Shown here: piece by piece, positions 32,774 to 45,167 of the stretch
Position numbering within the stretch: the first letter of the stretch is position 1
Layout: each line of letters opens with the position of its first letter
Source of the DNA: Halichondria panicea
Taxonomy: Eukaryota > Porifera > Demospongiae > Suberitida > Halichondriidae
Length of the DNA: 64,000 nt
NCBI RefSeq assembly: GCF_963675165.1
Contig: NC_087385.1
Span: forward strand, 4,030,501 to 4,094,500
Reading direction: 5' to 3'
The notes under the pieces: generated by a model
Seen by the model: only the letters and a program-made list of their open reading frames with translations
Told to the model about the DNA's origin: nothing
The model's database searches: none
Program-made: the position numbers and the translations under genes

Positions 32774-35700
32774 TTATACTCTTGATACAAGTAGACCTTT
32801 GTGTGACTGACTACAAAAACAGTATTCACTCACAGTTGGGCCGAACTTTGGTTTAAACATTGGCACTGGAGAAGGCATCGGAACAGCTGCATTGTGTGTG
32901 TGTGTGTGTGTGTGGGGGGGGGGGGGAGACAACATATTATACAGACTGCAGGATTTCCAATGAAGCTTAGCTGGGTACATATCAGCTGCAAGTAAATGTG
33001 CAATGACGGTCAAAGTACTCTTCCATATGTACGTAAAGATGTGACTACTGACTATACAATGTAGGCTACTCACCTGTCGGCTTGAGTGCCAAGTGCCTGG
33101 GTGCCGTGTGGAGGTAGGGGCAATCGGAGCGAGTACACCTCGAGTCAAACTTGCACTGAGGGTGTACGTAGAGACACCTCTTCCCGTACTTGCAATCAGG
33201 GAAGAGCTTACACGGGACGGTGGGGTGTATGTAGGAGCAGCTGTCCCCGTTCTTACAGTTGGGCCAGAACCGACACCGTTCTCGCACATTGCCATGAGCG
33301 TCTTGCTCATTTTGAGTGCCTTTATCTACATGTGGTGTTGAATCAATAGTACAACTAAATCCACACGCATATAATTATGTAAGAAAAATCTCAAGAGTTA
33401 ATCAGTCTATACAGGCCACAAGTCATGTGCAGCAGTGCTCACCTTCAAGATCATCATCTTGGTAAGGATCATCTGTTCCATCCAGAGTCACCACAAACCG
33501 AGTGCTGCAATTGGGATACCATGGTGCACTCGATTTCCATTCCAACCACATAATTATGTGCAACACTATCTAGATGTAACTTATCTTTGTATGGTGGCCC
33601 TTACATGATATTCAAATAAAGTAACAAGTCCATTTCAGAGTAATATTACAGACTTCCGTGCAAGTACCTTTCAGAGCTGCTGGTCCTCCTGCGGATGAGT
33701 TCCCTCAGATCTGCCTGCTCAGAGCTCTTTCTCTTGCGTCCCAGTCTGGCAGCCATTGGTAGAACACTCTTTACTGCTGCAATTGTCGCCCTCTCTATGA
33801 TTTGATCTAGGGGGAGACACAAATACATAACAAGCAAATATCAACACTACTGGTATGTTGTTACAATGTCATTCTGAATTACTGTTGAATATAACTTTAT
33901 GGCACTCAAACACAAGTACTAAACTGCACTAATGTACAATTTCTGCTCTCAACCATACCTTGTATGTCATCGCTGTCCCGCTCCAATTCAATGACCACCT
34001 GGTCACCAGCATCACTACCCTCACTAGACTCCACCCCTTCACCACGCCTTACTTCCTGTGGCTCAGTAGATGATACCTGGGACACTGTATGTGGCGGGGC
34101 AATGAGTACATACAGTGAGTCGACAATTTACAGTCATGTACACAGCTACTGGAATTTTCTATTAGGAACATTTATGCACACAATTATGCCATGCACGAGA
34201 TTACAAGAATCCTCATTACTTGAGGCCGTGCCGCGGCCATATTAGTCTGCTGGTTTGTTTGTTTGTTTGTGACAGGTGAATCTACTCACCTGGGTGCCAT
34301 ATAGCGCTGCGTTTACAGCATGGATAGCCTTCACACAAGTTATTGGTAGCAGATTTTGCTTTGAAAGCTTTTTTGTTGGATAAAAGCGAGTAAAAGCTAA
34401 GAAGCTTGATTTTTTGTACGTGGCAGCTTCATGTAGCCATAGATTGAAGAGTTAGAGGGATAGGAAACGGAGTGGTGTACGTGATGATTTTACATTGAAT
34501 CTGCAGTGGAGCCTCGAAAATTATCCGCGCTACGCCCTATGAACGAGGCTATTAAGCACACTTTTGCCGGGTAACTCCCAAAGCTGTGTTTCCTCGAGAC
34601 ATCATCTCTTTCAGCAACTTAAAACACGCCTAGTCCATGAGCCACGTGTAGTACTTGCTAATGACTGACCACACCCAGTAAAAAGAGACTTTCCAATAAA
34701 GTTATATGTTCCCAAGGCTGTTTTAGAGCTATTGGAACATGTAACGTGTAAGCGTGTTGGTTATGACTACTACAATAGGTATAGACCTTGAAATATAAGT
34801 GAGTTGCACGGACTAAGCACAGTTACTTGTAGTTTATTATGCACTGAGTGTAGAAATAGATATTGTTGTGATGGCCTCGATTAAACCGCAGCGTAGCGCG
34901 GATGTTACTCGAGATACCAACCGTTTCCTATCCCTCTAACTCTTCAATCTATGACGTAGCTAACTACACGCGGCCTTTATCCTTTATTTGAGATAGCGCA
35001 GACTACATATTTACAGCTGCAGTGATCCCGTACCAGGAACAATGGAACAGGGTCACTAAAGTAGAAAGCTGGAATTATGATTGTGGATTGTGAGCATACC
35101 CCACAGGAGGCATTCTAAGACTCCAGGCTTCTTTGCACTGCTAGCACTACTAAAACTCTATTCTCACATTCTCAAAAGTCTCAGCCTCTGAGTCTGTAAT
35201 TGCTCCCGTACGTTACTTGCAGCTTCCATGATCATACATACTATTGTAATAACACTCTTCTGGTTTCTACAGATCTTTGTGATTTATGTCAATAACCGGA
35301 TTAGCACTTCAGTGCTCTAGTTATAATGATTTGAACACAAAGGGCAATCATGTAAACAATACACTGCACCATGTACATGTAGAGCTACAGTTTACGTGTT
35401 ATAGCACTTATATAATAATTATACCTGCAGTTTTCTTCGGCGACTTCTTAGTTGACAGAAACTTGTCAAGGTCTTCTTTCTTCACTCTGAGGACCCTCTT
35501 GACAACGCCTCCTTCCTCTCGCCGGGCAACTAAAGCATTAATTGGTTGTGTTATTCAATATGCTGTCCTATAATAATATACACACACGATGATACATGAT
35601 GAGCACACACTGTACCTTTAACCTTAGGTACATGTACATCTTCCTCAGTCTCGTCGCTGGGTCTCTTGCGGCCCAGTCCTAGGAGGGCCTTTTGAAGCAG

Positions 35701-37852
35701 GCGTCCACCACCTTTCTCACCAAGCTGAGGTCTGTGTGTGGGTAAAGGGTGTGAATTGCATGACATCGTAATGAATGTGTACATGCTTGTTTTCACCTTA
35801 CATTATATACAAGTACAATGTAGCAATTAGCTTTGTTTAAACTGAAGATATTGATTAGTACAACACTACACGAGAAAGCTAGTACACATGCATGTATGTA
35901 CAGCCGCATGCATGTAGTTTTGTGCATCAATAATAGCATAAATGCACCGTTTCATGATCTTGACCACACTTGACAGCGAAGTGGACACTCTCTCCTTCTC
36001 GTCCTCACTTGACTCAGAATCGTTGTCATAGTGACCATACCGTCCACCCTTGCCCTGTTTATTCCTCTCTTCACGACGCTGGGCTATGAAAGCACGGAGG
36101 TCCTGGTCACGAGTGGAGTCAGGCTGTAACGATGTGTGGGTGGCGGTTATTGAGGGAGCAGTGTGCATGTGGTTTTTGTTAGGGATGGGACAGTGTAACG
36201 AAGGGTGGATTTTAGTTCACAAAGGGATATAGCTTAAAAAAAGCATTTCACAGAGCTCAAACTTGCAGTCTGTCAACAGATAAATGTCAATTATCTAACC
36301 ATTATGCATCGTGTGTGACCGCTCATTGAATGTCTTTTAGTCAGACAAAATGTCAGGTTCAGCAGCTGCTGTTCTATAGTTCTAGCACTAATAAGAAGTC
36401 TTAGAATACGTTCTAGTAGCTTAGGCGTACATGTTTAATATACTCAAGAAGTTTAGAAAACTGTATGACAAAGAATTCCATACTGCCATGCAAACGAAGA
36501 AGGTTCAATCAGAGACAGATTCCAAAGAGGTAAGCCTACTTCACAGGCCAAGGACACAAGCAATGATCAAGTTGATTTTTAGGACTAACAATAGTCACTG
36601 GATACTCTTAGATTCAGATGCAGACTGTTGATTAGTATGGAGGGTTTACAATGTATATCACACAAAGGCCCATAATGTTAAAAAACAAAAAGCTCACTTT
36701 AACATTGTGGCTCCTCTTTTTCATTGTCAACCTTGACCTTTGACCATCACGTTCACTTCTAAGTCTATCGCTTCTTCTACTCTCATCGACAATTTCCCCT
36801 TCTGCTGTATCACGTGACATCATTGACTCGCCTTGTGATTCTCGGATATGCAGCTCAGAAGATGCTTTCTTCTCTTTGGTTCCAGGAAGGGTGATCACTT
36901 TTGGTTTAGAATCATCAACTTCTTCATCAGAAACTGAGTAAATTCGTGTTGTGTGTGCGTGAGTGTAGGGGGTGGGGGGGAGAAGAAAGTCATAGCACTG
37001 TGAATACAGTATGTCACCAGGCTTTGGTGAGAACATTGCACTCCTTGCTTTTACAAAAAGATTACGATATTGTACATTAAAAAAATGTAGAGTCTAAGTA
37101 AGTACCAATTTCACAATGTAATAACACTCGTAAACACTCGTAGCTTAGACCACTAGCCCCACCATAATTGCCACTAAACTTTTTGCCATCTTTACCTGCC
37201 TTCAGCTCTCCCTCATCAGTATCCTCTAACAACTCAGGAGTGCTCGCGACCCTCTGCAGCCAATCACTGAACGCATCCGTATTGTTCCCTAGGAACAGTT
37301 GCAGGTCATTCTTAATCTGCAGCATGGTCTTCTTGTTGGCCAACATGACTATGATGTAGTCAGGGAGCTCGTTGTCAATGTACGCATTGTACTGCTTGAG
37401 CTTGGCGATAATACCATCCTACATGTATTAGTATGAAGGGTAAATTGGCAAATGAGGCAATTAATTGAACTAAGAGCAGCAATTTTTAATTTGACGATCA
37501 TGCTGTATGGTATTATTGATCACGTGTGATATACTGAGGACTATAATTTATATTATATAAAAACCCTAACCCTCTGGGACTGAGTATTACCAGGAGTCAA
37601 GCTATAAAACATTGGCAATAATTTTGGTGACTCTCACCTCGATTCTCGCCAAATTACGTACTTACGGTACATAATTGTGCGGTGATAGGTTCACAAATAA
37701 ACATAGAGCTCAAAAAGTGAGACTATGAATGACTACTACTGTATGTACGTATATGTATCAGTAAAAAGCACAAAGAACCATAATTATGGTGTCTGAATGT
37801 GTGCATCATACACAGTAATACATACTCGAAGCTTTTGATTATTGATATCCAT
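32774..37852 (-). CDS. ZC3H14: Nuclear poly(A)-binding CCCH zinc-finger protein, ZC3H14/Nab2-like
   Basis: Exons: 37852-37826, 37418-37196, 36933-36698, 36123-35948, 35731-35616, 35529-35425, 34084-33959, 33806-33668, 33504-33443, 33325-33074, 32886-32834 (or to the stop at 32774 by readthrough). The N-terminal PWI-like fold is clear: YNAYIDNELPDYIIVMLANK and LFLGNNTDAFSDWL, as in ZC3H14. Short tiny exon 1 (MDINNQKLR) was chosen by phase and family fit. A charged Ser/Glu/Arg/Lys middle follows with basic nuclear-localisation-like patches (LGRKRPSDE, RLGRKRKSS). Three CCCH fingers are visible: Cys421-427-433-His437, Cys442-448-454-His458 and Cys461-467-472-His476. The family binds poly(A) and limits tail length. 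Vertebrate members have five fingers; fingers 4 and 5 were not found. The frame is 524 residues with readthrough, or 551 if spliced to 29170-28034. Confidence 0.87.
34438..34953. repeat. MITE family B with CATAGATTGAAGAGTTAG ends
   Basis: A 516-bp block in a ZC3H14 intron. The left end CATAGATTGAAGAGTTAGAG and its continuation GGGATAGGAAACGG are repeated in inverse orientation at the right end (CCGTTTCCTATCCC...CTATG). The same end sequence occurs at the duplication breakpoints near 43503 and 46887, and a related end bounds the insert 54336-63886. Confidence 0.85.
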
Positions 37853-38080
37853 TCCTTCACAATTTGACAGCCAATGATCCTTTTTATAAAGCAATGCAGT
37901 ACAGTGTGGAATAAAATGTAGCTAGAGTTGAACACGTGGGTCACGTGAATTCGACACACAGACACAAGATCCAGATTGTCACATGATTTCAATTATAATT
38001 ACGTGTCTTGCTAGCTCTGCTGTTTTATAAAATAATAGCTAGCTAGCTCATATACAGGTACGTTAGGTAGGTGGCTAAAG
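37853..38080. promoter_or_regulatory. Bidirectional promoter of ZC3H14 and the LAMP-like gene with CLEAR-like E-boxes
   Basis: The start codons of the two divergent genes are 228 bp apart. CACGTG occurs at 37933-37938 and 37942-37947; the second sits in GGTCACGTGA, nine of ten positions of the CLEAR consensus GTCACGTGAC being matched. CLEAR sites bind TFEB/MITF factors and mark lysosomal genes, and one of the two genes is a LAMP-like protein. The regulatory role is inferred. Confidence 0.5.
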
Positions 38081-40546
38081 ATGTCATCAATCTGGCTAGG
38101 GTGTTGTGTAGTCATCTTGACAGTCCTGTCACAAACACAAGGTACTATAAAATCACAGCATACATTTATATTATTATTCAGTATTTTATATAAATAATTA
38201 TGACTTACATACACTGTCTGTTGCATATGCACACACAGCTAAGGAACCAAATCTAGCTGGTGATGAGTATGTGTTCGAGTTGAATGACAGCGATGGTTCT
38301 GTTTGTTTCTACGCATCATTTCAACTGGACTACAAAATCTCTTACCTTCAGTACCCCAACATTAGTAACAAGTCTATCAAGCATGTCATGGTAGGTTGCA
38401 TAGGTACCAAGATACATGTAGCTCATAATTATAAATAGTATGTGTGCCTGCTTGTGTGATATGGTATTCCTAATATATTGTACGTATACCGTATATGCTT
38501 GATCAGAGGCCGCGGCTACTAAATGTTTCATTTTGCTGGCAGAGGAGGCTACAATTCGAGAGAGGCCATTGTTTAAGAGTGGCGTTTATTAGCTCCAGCT
38601 ATTTCAACAATCTTTAGTTTCTCATAAAAAGTTCTTGTCACCTGCATAAACTTGAACTCTGCCATGAGAAAGTCTTAGTGAAGCACTTAACAAGCTGCTA
38701 CCTAGCTACATGTAACTAGCTGCTAGTATAAATATGGCTGCCACGTGCAGAAATGCTAGAGTCAAAGTTCACTGAGGCTACTATTTGAGAGCAGCTGCTA
38801 AATGGCTTGCAAAGGAGGCTACTATAGCGGCCTTTATACAAGAGCAGCCTCTGATCAACCAAATATGCCAATAACGATACACCCTGTGCATATCTTTCCT
38901 ATTGTTTAGCATAATACATGATACAGTAGACCCTCGCTAATCCAGACCCCTTTAGTCTGAAACCTCGCAAATCCAGACAAAATGAAAAGGAGGAGCATGT
39001 CAATAGATAGACTACTGTGCATATGCACTATAACTTACTTTGCCGAATCAGCATTAATAACGCGCTCTCAGTACATGTACAATGGCCACTGCAAATAAAA
39101 CTAAGAGAGCTCACAACTCAAGACTCACTCTATTGGAGAGAAAGTTGAGGGAAAATACTATTCTAGCTATAGCAGCTTCCCTTTGGCCAAAGTAATAGCA
39201 TAAAGACGTGTACACAAGTGTCTTCATTAGTGTTATTCATAATCACTCTGGAAAAATGTTTACGATGGAGTCTGCTCTATTCGGATTAGCGAGAGTCCAC
39301 TGTATTGTATTTCATCACACGTAGTAATTCGCCATTGCTTGTTACTCGTTCTATTAATCCTATCAGTCCATTATTGTGTAATAATAACCAGTGTGCTGAT
39401 GTTTGGCGTACATACATGGTACACGTACAGCCAATCTCCCAACCATTTAACACTGCCACCCCCTCCCCTCCCCTCTTACACTAATAGAGCACAGAAATTA
39501 AACTCCCAAACAACACCCAAGTCCTGATCTCAGGAGATTGTGGCGTAAATGAGACCAAGCTGTTGTTGTCATGGGAAAATGGCGAACAAAGGTACAACTC
39601 TTCGTTTTTGTTCACACTAACAAACAGCACTTGGTATGCCAACTTCATCTCGTTCTCATTTGACCTTGCGAAGCTCCCCCAAAATCCCGTGGGTGAGTAT
39701 GCTCTGAGGTGATTGTTGTGTGTGCACGATCTTTACAGTGTACATGTACGTGTAGTTTTTGGTTTGATTGAAGGCAGTGTACCTGCATACTGTATCTGTC
39801 TGGCACAGTTGTACCTTATTATGAGGTACTCGTTCAACATCCTATTATAGTTGTCCACCTAAATCATACACTGTCTCTACCTCGTCAGATATGGGAGTCC
39901 AGACTTATGTCACTAATATCACCAACCTCTTCTCTCGAGATTTTACCAGAAAAGATTTCTTCTATTGTGAGAAATGCAAAACGTTTGCTTTCGCCAACTG
40001 TTCAGAGGATACCCTGGGCTGTGTGGACCCTTGTTCCAAAAATGAAAAAAACAAGACTGAGTGTAACAATACACTGGAAATGATGCATGCTGTCATATAC
40101 CCAGGAGACATTCAAGAGCAATCAGCAAACAGTGAGTTGTGGTTTTTGGTTGCACATGCGCAACGAGGTATACGGTAGCGTATCTGTGTGTAGAGTGTCT
40201 GATAAATGATGCAAGTAAGAGTTTCTATAGGCTTTAGTGACGTTTTCTTGTATAGCAATTTGTAAAATAGCGTAGCAAAACTTGTCCATATAAAGTGTTG
40301 CTACTCTACTTAGTAGTTAGCCACTAGAGCTAGCTACATGTAATGGTAGCTACAAGAGTGAGAAAAGAGCTGCAAAGCTGCACTTGGCTGTTCATGCAGC
40401 CATTAATTTTCTGGGCTTCGAACTTTTGGTTTCCTTTTTAGCAACGATCATGGTCGATCATTTCCCACTTTCTGCACCAATGCAAATTTTATTGTAGCTT
40501 CATGTTTGGTGCCTTTTTAGTTTCTACATACCTAACTGCCCCCCCC

Positions 40547-40583
<37 letters not shown>

Positions 40584-40759
40584 CAGGAAAGCTATGTATT
40601 GAGGACTACATTGCCTTGCAAGAGCTCATAGTACCCATTGTAGTGGGAGGAATCCTGGCTATCCTACTGGTGCTGATATTTGTGGCCTATATCATAGCCT
40701 ATATCCGTAGGCGTAGGAGAGAAGGAAAGTATGAACGATTAAGCGAAACGACATACTAG
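38081..40759 (+). CDS. LAMP-like lysosomal membrane glycoprotein
   Basis: Five exons: 38081-38141, 38239-38390, 39488-39692, 39889-40131, 40587-40759; 834 nt, 277 residues. Exon 1 encodes a signal peptide (MSSIWLGCCVVILTVLS). The lumenal part has several N-glycosylation sequons (NISNKS, NNT, NETK, NSS, NST, NIT) and the LAMP-type pattern WYANFISFSFDLAKLP, plus a Cys-rich segment (FYCEKCKTF, NCSEDTLGCVDPC). Exon 5 gives a membrane helix (IVPIVVGGILAILLVLIFVAY) and a basic tail ending KYERLSETTY; YERL fits the YxxPhi lysosomal sorting motif. Family assignment rests on architecture: one lumenal domain, one helix, short tail. The shared upstream promoter has a CLEAR-like box. Exons 4 and 5 recur in degraded form downstream. 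Confidence 0.72.
38489..38869. repeat. MITE family A, copy 2, in LAMP intron 2
   Basis: The start CCGTATATGCTTGATCAG matches the copy at 19783, as does the interior. The right end is degraded (CTCTGATCAACCAAATATG), so only the left terminus is intact. Confidence 0.8.
38924..39302. repeat. pogo/Tigger-like MITE in LAMP intron 2
   Basis: Begins CAGTAGACCCTCGCTAATCC and ends GGATTAGCGAGAGTCCACTG, with TA on both sides (38922-38923 and 39303-39304). Ends resemble those of 24559-24986. No transposase. Confidence 0.8.
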
Positions 40760-41040
40760 CGTTTGTGTTATTTTTAAAGGATGTGGCAGTGTTTATATCG
40801 CAATTCATGTATTATAACACATCTTCGAGCACTTTATTCTATTGTGTGTTTAATCTATTGTGTGATCACAACCACTATGATTGTATCAACTGCATGTGTT
40901 CAATGTTGAAAGGGGACGCACATTATTCAATTAGATCTATACACCACTCCCATCTATATAATTATGTGGAGTCAGTGTTGTCAATAGTATTATCAAGAGT
41001 CCATGATAAATGGGACTCTTGGTATTATATAGACTATACA

Positions 41041-41206
41041 CAGGGCTGTATTGAGGGGGGTAATTCTCCCCCCCCCCCCCCCCCCCCCTAGGATCTGGCA
41101 GATTCATTTGTACTGCTATAATTCTGATGACTTCACCGCCTCCTACAATTTTAAATTGCCCAATTCGCCCCCCCCCCCCTGATCCAAAATCCTGGATGCA
41201 GCCCTG
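41041..41206. repeat. hAT-like MITE with CAGGGCTG ends and poly-C/G runs
   Basis: Starts CAGGGCTGTATTGAGG and ends CCTGGATGCAGCCCTG; ATACA flanks both sides. It carries C runs of 22 and 13 bases. The homologous site in duplicated copy 2 (about 44590) lacks it, so it probably arrived after the duplication. Confidence 0.65.
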
Positions 41207-41771
41207 ATACAGTATACAGTATACAGTATTATGGTCATTCACGTATTAAATAATATGCACACGAAAAATTAAAGCCTAGGACTAATATTTATTATAAGCT
41301 TACCAGTAATCTTTAAAGACAATCAACTATTATTAAACATTCATTAAAGTTCACCCACGTAATTAATACCTCACCTTTATGTTCAATGCAAATGCAGTCA
41401 AAGTGTGATACAGGCCTCCCCATTTTTGGCTGGTTTTCCTGAAAAAATTCAGTGCTTAGTTTTGAGCCAAAATAACCTATCAGGATTTTTACAGCATAAA
41501 TGTTACACGAAAAGATTCATCTTCATGGTTATAATTATAATCTACAATTGCAGTTAATTATGGGTACATATCAGTGTGACAAGTTTGTGTGTACATCTAT
41601 ATAAATAATCATGAATTTACGCATTAGTCTGACTTTGTGGTGTGAGTTAAAATTATAGCCTATAATAATACAGAATTGAACTCAACACATAATTGTGGCT
41701 TGCAGAAACTTATACACTGCATGCTTACAATGAATATTGTATTAAGAGTTCTGTATACATTTAGTTTGTGG

Positions 41772-43341
41772 CTAATAATTATAATCGAGTCCAACTCGGT
41801 AGTTCTTGCCGTAATTATTGTCCCACCAACTCTTTCCATCTTCAGACTCTAAACACAAGGCAAAGTCAGTGCAGCCAGGGTTAAAGTACGGTAGGTCAAA
41901 CGCGTATCTATTCATTTGCTCTCCTTTGTAATTAGTCCTAATCAAGGTGGCTGAAACGTCTGTGCATGATTTCCATTCATCAAGTGTGTAAAACACAAAC
42001 AACTTTTTTGCTGATACAGAGTCAGACACCCGTACGAATCCCGTGAACTCATTTCCACATCCATACAAGCAGTATTCTAAAGATATCTTTTTTCTGTGAA
42101 CACGGGATGCAAAGCAACCTTCACGAAAGAGTGGATGGTCAAACTGGAAGATAGTAGGACTTGAGAGTTTGGTATCGATAACGATGTACAGAGGTTCTCG
42201 TTTGATAACACCCCCTTGGAATCTGTCCATATGATCCGCCAGGTCCTACATAAATGAGAGACACACTACTCAATACTTTTTCTATACCATCTTTTGTAAC
42301 TTACTGGATCATTCTGAATGCATAACATGTCTGAAACAGAGAGTTTCAATGGTTCGTCTTGCTCAGTGTCGCAAGGCAAGGAAGCATCGACAATCTCACA
42401 ATGATCAGGCAAAGGCCGGCTGGTAACCTCCTGATTCTCTATGAACTTCTCGAGTTTTTCCAAGAGCTCAGCGGAAGGTATTCTAGGGATCACAACAGGT
42501 TCACTTGCTACACTCAGCATAACAGTGTTTTCATTGGTCTGAGATTCCGCAGGGAAAATTGCAATAAAGGGAAAGTACAAATAACATCCAGGTCTCACCT
42601 GTAGATATTCTTGATCTACTGTATTTGTGTGAGTGGAGGCATCAGGAGAGCATCTATCTGGCCCAGTGGTCCTTGCTGAACTAACAGTGGCTGCCACAGT
42701 GGTTGAGGTCTCACCATGAGCTGGCCCGATACTGGTCCTTGCTGAGGTAAAATGACTGGTGGTAGCAATCGCCGCTATTATAATAGTAGTGGGAGTGGGA
42801 GTTTCACTATCAGCTGGTCCGATACTGGTCCCTGCTGAGGTGGAGTGACTGGTGGTAGCAACTGCAGTGGTGGTCTCACTATCAACTGGCCCGATACTGG
42901 TCCCTGCTGAGGTGGAGTGACTGGTGGTAGCAACTGCAGTGGTGGTCTCACTATCAACTGGCCCGATACTGGTCCTTGTTGAGGTAGAGTAATTGGTGGC
43001 AGCAACCACAGTGATGGGAGTGGAGGTCTCATTGATTGGCCTCTCAGCTCGATTTTTTGCAGACCTTGACATTACTTTTTGCTTGAGCTTTTCCTACAAT
43101 TTCACAAGGATTAAAAATGTTACAGCTATAGGTCTAACACTGTAAATTATAATCTCCCGATACTGAAATGGCTAGTATATCGGTGTCAATGAATGATTAC
43201 CTTCATTTTGGAATGTTTAGGATTTGTATCAGTTTGATTGTCATCAATGGGGATGACTTGAGTTGAGCAACCTCTACAGAAGATGATCTTGGTAACAGTC
43301 TTGATGACCTTCTTGAACCTTCGACGTATTCTCTTCCCCAT
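41772..43341 (-). CDS. CBM21 glycogen-targeting protein, PPP1R3-like, copy 1 (intact)
   Basis: Four exons: 43341-43201, 43093-42599, 42538-42305, 42245-41772; 447 residues, all junctions in phase 0. The C-terminal domain is CBM21: ISLEYCLYGCGNEFTGFVRV, FVFYTLDEWKS, YAFDLPY, FALCLESEDGKSWWDNN and GKNYRVG. WDNN-x-GKNY is the family signature. PPP1R3 proteins bring protein phosphatase 1 to glycogen. The N-terminus is strongly basic (MGKRIRRRFKKVIKTVTK). Exon 2 carries a Thr/Ser-rich repeat of about 24 residues (TTSHSTSAGTSIGPVDSE), four units here. No clear RVxF phosphatase-docking motif is seen, so PP1 binding is unproven. The start at 43341 was preferred over 43446 because the upstream extension is out of frame in copy 2. 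It is convergent with the LAMP-like gene. Confidence 0.82.
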
Positions 43342-43502
43342 CTTCTTCTTGACAATACTTGCATGAATAAATGAAATTCTCTGCACGCTAGATCTAATTG
43401 TTGCTATCGGAGACCACACAGGCAAACGCATGCGCGATGGATCCAAGTAGCACGTGATGAGTATCGTAACTCCAAGTGCTCAATCAAGCAACTTCATTTG
43501 GT

Positions 43503-44362
43503 CATAGATTGAAGAGTTATTATGAGAAATGCAAAACGTTCGCTTTCTCCAACTGTTCAGAGGATACCCTGGGCAACTGTGTGGAACCTTGGAACAAGAA
43601 TGAAAAAAGCAAGACTGAGTGTAACAGTACACTGGAAATGATGCACGCTGTCATATAGATCTACCCAGGAGACATTCAAAAGCAACCAGCAAACAGTGAG
43701 TTGTGGTTTTATTTTATGCTTGGTTGCGCATGCACAGCGAGGTATACGGTAGTTTGTAACTGTTTGTGCGTCTGTGTGTAGAGTGTCTGATAAATGATGC
43801 AAGTAAAAGTTTCTATAGGCTTTATAGTGACGTTTTTTGGTATAGCAATTTGTAAAATAATGCTTCGTTCTCGAGTTATAAGCTAGGTTTGCTTACTTGC
43901 ATTGCAGCCTTTTCAGAATAGTGCATAGCAAAACTTGTCTATAGAGTTAGCCACTAGAACGCTAGCATTCTAGTGGGTAACATGTATTGGTAGCTGCAAG
44001 AGTGAGAAAAGCTGCAAAGCTGCACTTGGCTGTTCATACAGCCATTAATTTTAACTTTTGGTTTCCTTTTTAGCAACAATCATAGTTGATCATTTCTCAC
44101 TTTCTGCACCATTGTAAATTTTATTGTAGCTTCATGTTTGGTACCTCCACCGAGGCATCAGCACCCGCAGTGTTTTAGTTTCTACATACCTAACCCCCCT
44201 CCCCAACACACACACACTACAGGAAAGCTATGTATTGAGGGCTGCATTGCCTTGCAAGAGCTCATTGTACCCATTGTAGTGGGAGGAATCCTGGCTATCC
44301 TACTGGTGCTGATATTTGTGGCCTATATCATAGACTATATCCGTAAAAGTATGAACGATTAA
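43503..44362 (+). pseudogene. LAMP-like copy 2: exons 4 and 5 only, broken
   Basis: The first 17 bases (43503-43519) match the end of MITE family B; LAMP exon 4 sequence follows at once (YEKCKTFAFSNCSEDTLG). An early stop follows HAVI near 43656, where a small insertion changed CATATACC. Intron 4 is largely conserved. Exon 5 (44223-44362) keeps the membrane helix but lacks 16 bases of the tail, so it ends YIRKSMND with no YERL motif. Exons 1-3 are absent. Confidence 0.85.
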
Positions 44363-45167
44363 GCCAAACGACATACTGTCATTTTAAAGGATGTGGCAGT
44401 GTTTATATCACAATTCACATCTTCGAGCACTTTATTCTATTGTGTGTTTAAACTATTGTGATCACAACCACTATGATTGTATCAACTGTGTTCAATGTTA
44501 AAATGGGACGCACATTATTCAATTATACACCACTCCCATCTATATAATTATGTATAGAGTCAGTGGTCAATAGTATCATCAAGAGTCCATAATAAATGGG
44601 ACTCTATCTGCTTACACAAGCTTACCATCTATAAACTAACATTCATTAAAGTTCACCCACCTAATTAATACCTCACCTTTATTATGTTCAATACAAATGC
44701 AGTCAAAGTGATACAGGCAGGCCCCCTTTGTGGCTGGTTTTCCTGAAAAAAATCTACTGAGTAAGTGCTTAGTTTTGAGCCAAAATAACCTTATCAGGAT
44801 TAATTTTTACAGCATAACTGTTACTGTCACGAAAAGAGTAGATTCACCTGCATGGTTATAATTATAATCTACAGTTGGGTACATGTGAGTCATCAGTGTG
44901 ACAAGTTTGTGTGTACATCATTATACACTTAATTACTTATGAATTAAAACTCCACCTGGCTCTATAGCTACTCAACTTTTTTCTCCTGGAATGTTGCTTA
45001 TAATTATGCTAATTTTGTACATGATGTAGTCTTCAACTAGCTTGACGTATTAGTCTGACTTTGTAAAATTATAGCCTATAATAATACAGGATTGAACTCA
45101 ACATATAATTGTGGCTTGCAGAAGCTTATACACTGCATGCTAACATGAACATGAATTGCTGTATTAA

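Noticed and set aside
33086-33349. Plus-strand frames opposite the ZC3H14 zinc fingers
   Set aside because: Shadow frames of the minus-strand CCCH exon; no family similarity.
42359-42604. Plus-strand frame also present in copy 2 at 45777-46103
   Set aside because: Conserved only because the opposite PPP1R3-like exon was duplicated; it is antisense to coding sequence.
43342-43446. Longer N-terminus for the PPP1R3-like gene starting at 43446
   Set aside because: The corresponding stretch of copy 2 has a 2-bp difference that breaks this extension, while the ATG at 43341 is shared.
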